64,000 bases of DNA from Antedon mediterranea (Eukaryota; Echinodermata; Crinoidea; Comatulida; Antedonidae). Position numbers and translations under genes: made by a program. The stretch lies in assembly GCF_964355755.1 (NCBI RefSeq), contig NC_092676.1, positions 29,895,871 to 29,959,870 of the forward strand. The letters run 5' to 3'. Below, one piece after another: positions 1 to 20,556 of this stretch. The notes under the pieces were generated by a model, which saw nothing but the letters and a program-made list of their open reading frames with translations, was not told the DNA's origin and did not search any database. Within the stretch, counting starts at the first letter, position 1; each line of letters starts with the position of its first letter.

Positions 1-960
1 GGTATACAGTAGGCCTATATGTTCTGTAGTTTAAGTTGTTTTATTTTCAATGTTGATGAATACGCGACCAAGTAAAAATTTTGTTGGTTTGTATGGAAAA
101 ATGAGTTTGTGGATAGTATTAATAACTATCCAAGATTTGATCAACGACGACCTGGGAACTGGTGACGCCATGTTAATTCATTGTGCGCATGCAAAGACAT
201 TGAGATGTGCTTACTTGCCTGTGCAGTTGCTTCACAAAGTTTTGACGGAGTATAACATGTACAGAGGTGATGATCAACAAAACAATTGGATATGTCTAAA
301 GCTCTGTCTACACTATCAAATTAGTTTGACAAAAAAAGTTGATGTGCCCAAATATCCTGTCCATTTTTTGTCATATCAAGTTTGATAGTGTAGACAGGCT
401 TTAGGTTGTCCAAATAGAAAGCTCCCTCTATGTTGAAAATTATTCAAATAATGTAATTATGTAGAAACAATTATTAATGCTTTTTGAAGTTTTTTAACAA
501 AGTTCGTGAGTGTATGCATAGTGAACGATGTCAATATTGTATAGATTTTCTGTTAATAATATATTGCTGCTGAGTTTATAAGTTAATAATTGTAGGAATA
601 TTTGTATGTTTGGGCGGCATTTGTAAATAAACTAACGATGTTCTATATTTCTGATATTTTATTGTATTTTTCTTTTATTAACAGTGAATATTTACAAAGG
701 ATAACTGACGGAATATGCGTTATCTTTCGCGTTTGAAACGCAATACTATTGGTTCAAACGTATTGGTTTATTACGTTGTAAAACGCAACGTAATAAAGTT
801 TGCCCTTCCAATATAATTGTGTTGCGCCTACGTGAATCAAACCTGCAATGTTTGCAGCACAGTTGCGTCGTCAGTTCCCACTTGTGATTATGCAATACAA
901 CACTTTGCCTCAATACGTCGCTGCGTTGCGTTCTAGTGAGAACCACGCTTTAAATAAGGT
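1..960. other. Non-coding left edge
   Basis: I see no gene in this stretch. Short open frames exist on both strands, but none has splice partners or a recognisable domain. A small palindromic MITE lies at 299-402. The rest is AT-rich DNA with CGCAAC-rich words around 690-950. The end of the class C receptor gene begins at 961 on the minus strand, so this region is its downstream flank. Confidence 0.6.
299..402. mobile_element. MITE, ACACTATCAAAC family, copy 1
   Basis: The two ends are near-perfect inverted copies: the left starts GCTCTGTCTACACTATCAAA and the right ends TTTGATAGTGTAGACAGGC. The whole element is about 100 bp and could fold into one hairpin. The same ends recur at 11416-11671, 21247-21352, 22076-22156, 38007-38075, 51693-51799 and, as a single end, at 53141-53160. 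It has no coding capacity, so it would be a non-autonomous DNA element. Confidence 0.8.
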
Positions 961-3900
961 TCACGTACTGCTCTCTCCCGACGCCGTGCTTAATGATCGT
1001 CGTTGTCTTTGTAAATACATAGAATTAACCAAGGTTCGCGTCGACGTTCCGGTCGGTAAACGCAATCTGGTATCTATGGGTGCTGTATCGTCTACTAATG
1101 GCTTAACATATCGTATAGCATAAATCTTAATTACAAATATACAAATTAAAACAACCCAGCAATTTAATATAAGCGCACTGGCTATGTATATACATTTCGT
1201 AAAAAGTTCTTTTTCATCAGTTACAAAATACGGTGGAAGAAACGCCAGCAGTATGACGACTGTAGTGAAAGAACAGAAACTTAAAAATCTAGATTCGTAA
1301 TAGTTATCGGGAAGGCGACGAGCCTTAAACACAGACGCACAGCAAACAAGGATGAAGACGAAATTGTAGGCTAGACTGGTGATCACTTCGTTTATTTGGA
1401 TGTTACACGCAAGCTCGATTCTTGGTGAGTCTCCCAAGACTTTGCGAGGAAGTACGTCTGGTGGATACAACAGCAACCAAACACTGGATATTATAACCTG
1501 GAAATAAATATTACAAAATTTCAGAATTAGTTGGTTAGATCAGGGAGTTGTAATTACAACTCCCTGGGTAGATCATTAATTGAAGGTTTGCATGGCGAAA
1601 TCAATATGTTAATATAAAGTTTGCGGTACAGCCCTACATCTTGTTCTGCAAAGAACTGCTAAAGTTCCTCGACGTTTCGATTGTGCTCTAGAGCAACAGC
1701 GATCTACAGTACATCACCAGATCATTGAGTGACATTAATTATAACACGAAAGTGTAACTTCTTTTATTATTGAAATTTCAGGAAAAGGGTTCTTGTTTAT
1801 TAATATTTCTTATCCATGCAAAACATAAATAATTGGTTTAATACCTGTATAGAAACAACAATCAGTAAGATTCCAAGTTGTTTCGGTCGTTGGATTAGTT
1901 TTGGATTTTCTGTTGAATCTGTAGCAAATGCAACCGAAAATATTTTCTGAAGTCTAATACTCTTTAGAGCCATTGATGAATACATTAGGCAGCCTCCGAT
2001 GGCGGGTAGAAGCCTTGCCGCCGCACAAACAGTCTCACTGGGTTTAACAGCAAACGTTATTGTAGCTACCAACACTATTGTCTCACCAAATAAAATGAGA
2101 TAATTTAGAAGGGGCTCAGAAGTTTGAAGAATCTGCTCCTTTCGGTAGAAAATGAAGAATATGAGTACGATTAAAATGCCTACAAGTCCGATCGATGCCG
2201 TTATAAGAATCAGAGAACCAAGATGGCTTCCCCAACTGACATAAACTTCCTCCAGTACAAGACATTCCATATGCGTGTTGTCAGGACCAGTTGACCCGTT
2301 ACATTTCCAGCATTCCTTGTCATTATCAGGATCTACAATTGTGTCGTCAATACATGCTTTACATTCCCAACAACATCTCACTCTTTCGTAAATCAATACA
2401 GTTTGAAATCCGGCTGGACATGTCTCACTACATTGGGATTGTGGGATCGACCCGTTTATCGATGATTTCACCGACCAAGTAATGTCATCATTAAAATCAG
2501 AGAAGCCGTCTGTAGTAGTCCATGTTCCCACAGGGTAAGCGCGTAACTTCCCAACTACGGCATCACGTTGGAAATAACTCATCCTGTAACGCCCCTGGAT
2601 GTCTCCGTGTGAATCGAACTCTATGCGCCCGTTAACAAGACTGTCAAAAGATGTTCTTCGTAATTCTTCCAGCAAGATGTCACCTGGCACCTGTTGCATT
2701 ATTTCAACACATTTGTTGTTGGTCGGTTTAGTATCGTGACAAAGTGAGCTTTGTATGCTGTGCAGTGCGTAAGCGAACGCGTATACGCTATCCATCACTA
2801 AGGTATCGTGTGAATCAGTGTCGTCCTCATCAATGCATGACGTCATTGAGCAATTTTTTTCGTAATACTCAGAAAACCAAGGATTGTTTGACGTTAATGG
2901 AGTAGTTGAGATAAACGATAAATCGAAAGCCCGTAATCGTTCTGAATACGGTACCATCGTGAACGATCCTTCTGCTGCAGCTTCGTGTTCTACAATGCCT
3001 TTAACTCCAGCATTCCCAATGGCGTCACTTGCGATCCATATAAAAACACCAGTGGCATTGAGACGCTCTACAGCATCAAATACAGCGTTGGCCGTTTCTA
3101 AGTCTAAGAACAATACCACCGCCACTGCACCTCTGTCTAAGAGTATTTGTACTATCTGCTTCATGTTACTATCAACTGATACAGCTTCTTCGACTGCTAA
3201 ACATATTTGATCTGCTGATTGTTTCTGGAACTCGCTGTAGCCATTGCGCCCGTAACTGTCATCAGAGTACAGAATAGAGACGTATGTCCAGTTGAAGTGG
3301 AGAACCAGATCAATCATGGCAGTCACCTACGAAAAATCAAATATTAAGGCAAAATTAAAACAAACACTAACGAGTGTAGAATGTTTCCATTTATAAAGAT
3401 TTGTTTCAACTAAGACGCAGCGCAAGGACGACGTAAGCGCAAGGATGACGTAAGCGCAAGGATGACGTAAGCGCAAGGCACAAGCACAATTAATTAAAGT
3501 GTACAAAATATTGAAAGAAGAGCAAATAAAATGTGTAATATGTAAAGTATAATTATACGCGCTAAAATCGACTTACCTGGAATCTATCAGGCGGTACAGT
3601 CCTAAGAAAATACTCATACTTAATCTTGTCGCTAAGTTCATCACTGGTTGACAGGTAGCTAATCTGAGGAACGTTGAATAGACCCAAAGTGGTGGCTGCC
3701 TGAATACTGCTACTACTCCTCTGAGCACCAATCACACCAGAAATATTACGGAATTGTGTACAATCTGTTGGTGGTGGAGCTATACAACTCCCAACACATG
3801 TCTCTTGTTCGTTTACATGTTCCTGATCTAGCACAAAGTTAACACTTTCCCCCAAAGCTACCGCATCATAGTAACATGTATCTCTGATATCAAATCCTAG

Positions 3901-4167
3901 TTTTATTCCAGGTAACATTTTTAAGTCTTTGTTTATTTTATCAACAGCGTACACTAATGCCTCGACTCGTTTGATGTATGGAACGGCTAAAATGCCTTCA
4001 CATTCACCACTCGTCTCGTTGTATTCATGAACTGGCATCAACGCCCCAAGAATCAAGTCACCGTCTACAAAATATCTATCTGTTGAAGATGATCTTGCCA
4101 AGCAGAAGAGAAGCACCAAGTTGAAAACGTTCATCAACATATATTTAGGCATGGAAGATTGAAACAT
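961..4167 (-). CDS. Class C GPCR, metabotropic glutamate receptor-like
   Basis: Three exons read on the minus strand, 4167-3577, 3326-1845 and 1497-961, join in phase 0 to give about 869 residues, the usual mGluR length. In order: signal peptide (about 1-28), a Venus-flytrap ligand domain (about 30-495), a nine-cysteine NCD3G linker (about 499-555) and seven membrane segments from about 566. Residues equivalent to the glutamate-binding set of mGluR1 are visible: R67 (KRVEA), T174 (YLSTS), D194 (VPPD), Y225 (DSYG) and D301 (WIASD). The position matching K409 appears to be Q411. Exon 3 carries FKARRLPDN and the TM6-TM7 block. In this family ligand binding in the extracellular lobes drives G-protein signalling at the plasma membrane. 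The ligand here is uncertain because of the K-to-Q change. Alternative in-frame starts lie at residues 7 and 10. Confidence 0.9.
3420..3480. repeat. 17-bp tandem repeat with CRE-like words
   Basis: About 3.5 units of GCGCAAGGATGACGTAA lie in the first intron of the class C receptor. Each unit contains TGACGTAA, which resembles an ATF/CREB half-palindrome, so the array is a cluster of possible sites. Function is not shown. Confidence 0.75.
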
Positions 4168-5489
4168 GGCGGATACGTTTAATTACCAAATGTGAAGTCT
4201 ATGTTGTATTTTTAAGTAACTGATCTGGAGGAGACAGCATAATTAATGAAAATAGTTATCTTGTTGACACAATCATCGATAGTCTATTATTAGGTCAGTT
4301 AATTAATAATTAAACATTCGACATTCTGTTGAGCATATGACAAATTCTCATCAGCTGTCAATCCAGTCCTCATACCATTGAGTTCCTGTATACAATAACA
4401 AAGTATAGTATATAAATGAATAAGTCGAATATTTTATATATTTTTATGGCCGACTTCTGTCGTAAACGACAATGTCAATTAGTCTTACATTCATTTGAAT
4501 GATGACTAAAAAGCCAGGACTGTTTAAATCAGTTTGGCTGGTCCCAACATTGACCAAGGGCTTCTCTCGTCTCCAGTTCCCACATTAACCAGGAGAGGCA
4601 TAGGCCAATGCGTCTGAGGCAGATACTAGTCGAATAACGGTTTAAATATTACAAAGCCTCGCAAACAGTATATTAAGCCTACTGGTGTGTCCCAACTTAC
4701 AAACTTTAAACCCCTTTAAACAATTTGGAACAAACCTGTCTACTAAAACTATAATAGAGGCATCAAACCTTTACAGTTGCAACCGTTTTACCTTTTCATT
4801 TAGGCCGTTGGAAATTGATTTAAAGTGAAGATACTGATAGACCTAGCTAGACAAGAACGAACTTTGTTTTGCGATTGGTGTTATATGGATGTGGGCATAT
4901 AGAATGTTAACACTCAAAGTCCAGTAGATATATTGAGTGAGTAAACTTTGCTTTATTCTATATTACCTAAGTCTATTTAAATAATCTAAATCAGACTGAT
5001 AACAAATTGATAACGTTTGTAATTACTTAATGATCATTATCGGTAGATTCGGAAACATTTGATGACAGATTAACCCTTAACCCATTGAATAACAAAATAA
5101 ATAATTAAATAAAATATAGTTATTGAATAATAGTTTTTCAAAATTGTTATGTCTAATAGTTTACAACTACGACGCTCTGTACAATTTGAAACCGAAGTCT
5201 CCTATGTAATATTTATCTATATAAATGTATGAAATATATTTTCCTTGTTTATCTTCAAAGAATGAACATTTTGAAAGGAAAGGGAAAAGGTTTGTCCATG
5301 GAGGTATAACATTTATTTGATTACACGGCCTCTGTTATGGTGCCGTTCGAAATAACAGTGACAAAGATTTCGTGGTTGGTTGAACATTATGGGTATGTCT
5401 GTTTTGTTATTCAAGGTTTTTGGACATTGAAAACTTAATTCATTAGATTTTCAGATTAGTACTGTAGTAGACACTGGTGAGAAACGAAC
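4168..5489. other. Intergenic region between divergent receptor and reductase A genes
   Basis: The class C receptor (minus) and SDR gene A (plus) are divergent, so this 1.3 kb holds both promoters. I see no further gene, no clear TATA box at a fixed distance, and no transposon with readable ends. A loose hairpin-like stretch with CCATGGAGG and CCTCTGTTATGG is at about 5298-5341. Confidence 0.55.
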
Positions 5490-8682
<3,193 letters not shown>

Positions 8683-9600
8683 TTTTTTTTAATAGAGAGA
8701 AAATAAATAATTGTAATGGATCATTTGTTTAATTAACTTACACATTTTTCGAAGTAGGCCTACAATAACAATATAATTAACACCCGTGAAAGATATGAGA
8801 GGCGTAGTAACACCACCGGCGAATTGATTTCATAGGCCTTTTGTATTGGACTGGACTAATAATTAATAATATTTAATATCAATTGTTTAAAGCTAAGGTA
8901 CAGGCATGAATTTTAAATATAATATTTGGTTAATTGTACATAAATCAAATATTTGTAACAGAAATCAAGATGAAAAAACATAAATTTCCCGTAATATGGT
9001 CAAATACAAAATTTGGCAAAATTCTTCCATAAAAACCATGATAATTTTTTTTCAGTAGTTAGTTAGTTAACCTAATGTAATAACATGTCTGGTGACTCCC
9101 TAGACGGTGAAAAAAGATGGTGGATATACAGTGGATATTTTTGCTATAGCATGAAAATAAAAATCTGAAGTTGAATAAAAATATCAGAAATGTAATATTT
9201 AAGTTATATTACCTATATTTAGTCATCTGATAACATTTTTTACCATACCGTTTATTTTTCATAGCTTTTTAAAACGCCTCTCTATTTACAAAATTTGTGT
9301 ACAAAAGAATAGAGATTTTACTGTGTAATTTGAACTATCCCCCCACTGATTAGAAAGTGCTTATTTTCAACAAGCTTGTGTAACCCAAATAAACTCCCAA
9401 AAATTATGAAACATAGGGGAAACTATAGATCGATAATTATTGGAATGTATGATCAATAGAAATTTTTTGCCCGCACCTGGCCTTTAATCTACTACATGAT
9501 TTAGTTTTTCTTATTCAATCCACGATAGGCGGTCTATTTGTAGAGGTATTTTATACTAATTATGTTTTATTATTTTTGATTACACTAACGTTATGTTTAA

Positions 9601-10155
9601 AGATGTATTGTCCCTTTGACTAATTCCAAAAAAATAAAAAATAATAGATTTCGAAAAAAGGTGGGTCATTTTGAAGTATCATAATAGTTATTAGGCCTAA
9701 CTATCACCAAAACATTTTCGGGAAAAAAAAAATTTAACTGAAATACAGACGTTTTTTTGTTTAAAAAATAACTTTGACTTCCAGTCAAAGTTTTCAATCA
9801 AAACATATCCCATAATGAAACGCGCTTGTTTGGCTACTCTGTATGCATAATCATAAAACTTCCTCTCATGATCTGTGTAAAAATACCTTCTTAACCGTGA
9901 CGAGTTGTAAACAATCCTAATTTAGCATATGCATAATGCGTACTCATGGTTTGAAATCTTTGTTTACTTTCGCTCGTAACGATTTTCCAGATGAAATGTA
10001 ATCAAACTAATTTACCTGTTAATTACGTAAACTTGTTGTTTTTGGCTCAAATTTTCGACTTAAAGTGAATAACTTTAATATTACTTTGATATGGCCACTT
10101 TAAATTTAGAATATTTTGACCTTCATTTTTTTGTGTTTCAAGGGACAATACATCT
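9601..10155. mobile_element. MITE with perfect 15-bp inverted ends and TTAA flanks
   Basis: The left end AGATGTATTGTCCCT and the right end AGGGACAATACATCT are exact reverse complements. Both are bounded by TTAA (9597-9600 and 10156-10159), which fits the TTAA target preference of the piggyBac and Kolobok superfamilies. Related copies: 50499-50804 and a one-ended remnant at 32536. It has no transposase, so it is non-autonomous. Confidence 0.85.
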
Positions 10156-10222
10156 TTAATTTTGATATGAAAATGCAAAATAAAACTCAATAATAAATTT
10201 GTGAATGCGTTTATTTATTGCG

Positions 10223-10255
10223 CTTGAAACGAGAAACGATTTTTACCTGACGCGT
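10223..10255 (+). promoter_or_regulatory. Conserved upstream block of SDR copy B
   Basis: TTGAAACGAGAAACGA followed by CTGACGCG lies about 160 bp before the start codon. A matching block (TTGAAACGAGAAACAA then TTGACGCA) lies at 12993-13022, about 150 bp before copy C. Similar position and sequence in two paralogues suggest a retained promoter element, though a recent duplication could also explain it. Confidence 0.4.
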
Positions 10256-10385
10256 TTTTAGCCGTGATGACGTTCACTGTTGATTACTTCATATAGAAAC
10301 GTACACGTGTTGGACGTACCTGGGAAAACCTTCTGCAGAAAAGGTGGCTGGACAATCAAAACATATCAATTAATTTACAACTAAA

Positions 10386-12650
10386 ATGTCAATCTCTACG
10401 CCATTGTCACTTTTAGGAAAGGTTGCGATTATAACAGGTATGGTATCAAATATTAATTATACTAAATAGGCTATGAATATTAGTAGATGAGTAATTTAAA
10501 GCCTAGGCTAGGCCTTGCCCTTGTCAGCTAGAGACTAGAGAGGCTAGGCTAGCTCTCTCGTCTAGGTAGGTCCAGGCCTATATATATATATATATATATA
10601 TATAAGCCTAGCAAGTAGATAAGTCACTTATTTAGGCGATGTGGATCAGCTTGGATGGGCTGTAGGCCTAGCCTTGTAGGAGTAGGCATACTGTGTAACT
10701 AGTCTAGCAGGTTAGTTAACCCTGTTAATAAATTCATTTATTACAGGTGCAAGCTCAGGAATTGGCGCAGCGACAAGTGTTCTGTTCGCGAAGCTTGGCG
10801 CCAAGTTAGTTTTAAGTGGCCGACCAGAAGATAACTTTGAAGAAACTGATAAAAATTGCAAACAACATGGCGCTGAGGTATTGTAAAAGGGAATCCAATC
10901 TTTTTCAATTTTTGGTAATAGCTCCATTAAATAAATTCATGCTGGCAGCAGAGGGTTGTAAAATATTATTATTTTATAACTCCCTGCTGCAGGTTCAAAG
11001 TCATAAAATATATTTGAAATATGTCAATTACATGTTACACTTACAGCCTTTGATTGTACCTGGTGACGTAACTAAAGAAGCTGATAACGTGGCATTGATA
11101 GAGAAGGCAGTTGAACACTTTGGAAAACTTGACATATTGGTATGTAAAAACTCTTGTAACCAATGCCATGTTCATTACCTCATCTTCAACATTTTTTTAA
11201 ATATCAAGTTTATCATTTGTATTGCAGATAAACAACGCTGGAATATTGTTATTGGGAACTATAGAAACGACTAGCTTACAAGATTTTGATCATGTAATGA
11301 ATACAAATGCCAGGTAAGGCAGGAGAAAATGTTGAAGGGAGATGTGTTTTGCTTGAATAATATGGTAAGAGTGAGAAAGAAGGGAGGAGGGCCTGGTTGT
11401 TAAGTTGCTTGTACATCTCTGACTACACTATCAAACTAGTTTGACAAAAAGTGTGATGTGCTTAAATATGGTAGTGATACGACATTATCAATATCACTGC
11501 TTTAGGCAGTATAAGTAGCATGGAGGATTACTCTGCTAAGCGCTGTCTAGACTATCAAACTATATTGACAAAAAAATGTGCCCATATATGGACATGATGA
11601 TGTTATATCACTACCATATTTGGGCACATCACACTTTTTTGTCAAACTAGTTTGATAGTGTAGACAGAGCTTAAGAAGGCATTTTTTCAGTTTATTGCGA
11701 GAATGGCACAGGATCCATGACAATAAATTATTATATTACTGATAAATGTTGATAAATTTAAATTTGTTGTATTCCAGATCTGTATTTCATTTGACATCAC
11801 TTGCAGTACCTCACCTAATTAAAACCAAAGGAAACATTGTGAATGTGTCCAGTGTCAACAGTATAAGATCGGTAAGGTCAAATGAACATTAATGTAATTT
11901 ATAAATGTTTAATCTGTCCAAAAAAAAACTTCAGATAAATACATAATTGTTTTTTTGATAGTTTCCAGGTGTGCTTGCTTACGGGTCATCCAAGAGTGTT
12001 ATAGACCAGGTGACACGTTGTGTAGCTCTTGGTAAAAATACCTTTTAAATTATTTTTGTAATTATTATTATTCATATAAGTAATCTTCAATTATTATTTG
12101 GTAATTTCAATTTTTTTTTTCAGAAATGGCATCAAATAAGATACGAGTGAATTCTGTCAAGTAAGTATTTAATTGTATTTAAATTTTTTTTTTTTTGGTT
12201 CAGTATAGTATTTAACATCAGGGAAAAGTTAAAACTTGGCTGTTTATTGTTTGATTTTATTTGTGTTATTTTTTCTCTTGTTTCAGCCCTGGAGTGATTA
12301 TAACAAATATTCAAAGAACTGCTGGATTTACTGAAGAACAATATGCTGCTGTGAGTATAAAAATACTTCTTTTTTCTCAACATCATTAATTCAAGTCAAT
12401 ATACTACTGTATTACAACAACTACAGTGTTATTGTGCACTATATCTAATAGTACATAACAAATACACTAACATTTTAAATTCTTTCCATAGTACCTTGAA
12501 AAAAGTAAAACAACTCATGCACTGGGTCGAGCTGGTGAAGCAGACGAAGTGGCTAACGCTATTGCATTCTTAGCGTCGGATGCAGCGTCGTTTATTACTG
12601 GTGTCAATCTTCCTGTAGATGGTGGTAGACATGTTATGTGCCCACGATAA
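10386..12650 (+). CDS. Short-chain dehydrogenase/reductase, tandem copy B
   Basis: Nine exons: 10386-10437, 10747-10877, 11047-11139, 11228-11313, 11778-11871, 11962-12031, 12124-12160, 12287-12350 and 12492-12650. They give 261 residues with [12 protein letters not shown] and the active-site motif YGSSK (Y159, K163). Exon lengths match copies A and C except for single-codon differences in exons 1, 4 and 9. It is the same family as copy A: an NAD(P)H-dependent oxidoreductase of unknown substrate, probably cytosolic. The loop after the second strand is more acidic ([10 protein letters not shown]) than in A or C; this region often governs NADP versus NAD choice, so cofactor use may differ. A possible polyadenylation signal is at 12856-12861. 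Confidence 0.92.
10579..10604. repeat. (TA)n microsatellite
   Basis: A pure TA dinucleotide run of about 13 units lies in intron 1 of SDR copy B. Confidence 0.95.
11416..11671. mobile_element. Compound ACACTATCAAAC MITE in SDR B intron 4
   Basis: A complete hairpin-like element spans about 11540-11671, starting GCTGTCTAGACTATCAAAC and ending GTTTGATAGTGTAGACAGAG. It abuts a second, incomplete copy at 11416-11539 in the same orientation. The two probably represent one MITE inserted beside or into another. Confidence 0.7.
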
Positions 12651-13144
12651 AAAGAACAAAAATATATATTTTAGTTATCCACAGGGTATATTTGTAAAGA
12701 TCAATAATATTATATACAGATACTAGTGTGTGTATATTTAAACGAAAAACTTTCTCATAATAATAATATTTATTATTAATAATATAATTCTGTGGCCAAA
12801 ATTATAACATTTGTGATCTGGAAATGAAGTATAAAAAAGTTATTTGCATGCCATCAATAAAAAATTTGTATAAAATACAAAATTGAATATTTTCTTTCTT
12901 TATAATAATTGGTGATGTGGTACTTGTTGGAAACGTGTGGTACATTTGAAACTACTGTATAAGAACAATTTTAGTTGACGCATTTTTCTTAGTTTGAAAC
13001 GAGAAACAAATTTAGTTGACGCATAGTATGATCTTTCGCTCGATCGCCTGCCGTTCTTTTTTAAAGAAGGACGGACGCACACACCTGGATTTCAGCCAAA
13101 ATAAAACTTGAAATTCACATAAATTTTTAATAACAGTTTGTAAG
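12651..13144. other. Spacer between SDR copies B and C
   Basis: The 3' flank of copy B and the promoter of copy C. The only notable element is the repeated upstream block at 12993-13022 described for copy B. No other gene is visible. Confidence 0.6.
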
Positions 13145-20287
<7,143 letters not shown>

Positions 20288-20556
20288 AAATGAACACTTA
20301 GTAAAATATATTGAAGTTTTTAAAATCATGCTACAGATGGATTCATTATAAATGATGGTATTTATAAAATTAGACATGATGTGCCCATATACAGTATATA
20401 TAAAATTAGACATGATCTGCACATTTAAATGGAATGCTTTATTCTGGTATTTGATCAGTAATGTAATTTATCAATTAACAACAACATAAACAATTATTCA
20501 AAAATATATTCTTTGCAATCCTTTACAGTTACTTTACTTAGTTGATTAGCACTAAG

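Larger units (their letters stand above)
8683..10385. other. Spacer between SDR copies A and B
   Basis: This holds the 3' flank of copy A, a TTAA-flanked MITE at 9601-10155 and the promoter of copy B. No other coding exon was seen. Confidence 0.6.

Noticed and set aside
848-1123. Plus-strand 91-codon open frame overlapping the receptor's last exon
   Set aside because: It overlaps the receptor C-terminal tail on the other strand and has no recognisable domain.
2884-3210. Plus-strand 108-codon open frame
   Set aside because: It is antisense to the ligand-binding domain of the class C receptor, which has strong family support.
10223-10240. An interferon-stimulated response element upstream of SDR B
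   Set aside because: GAAACGAGAAAC has a three-base spacer instead of the two bases of the GAAANNGAAA rule, so I only record it as a conserved block.
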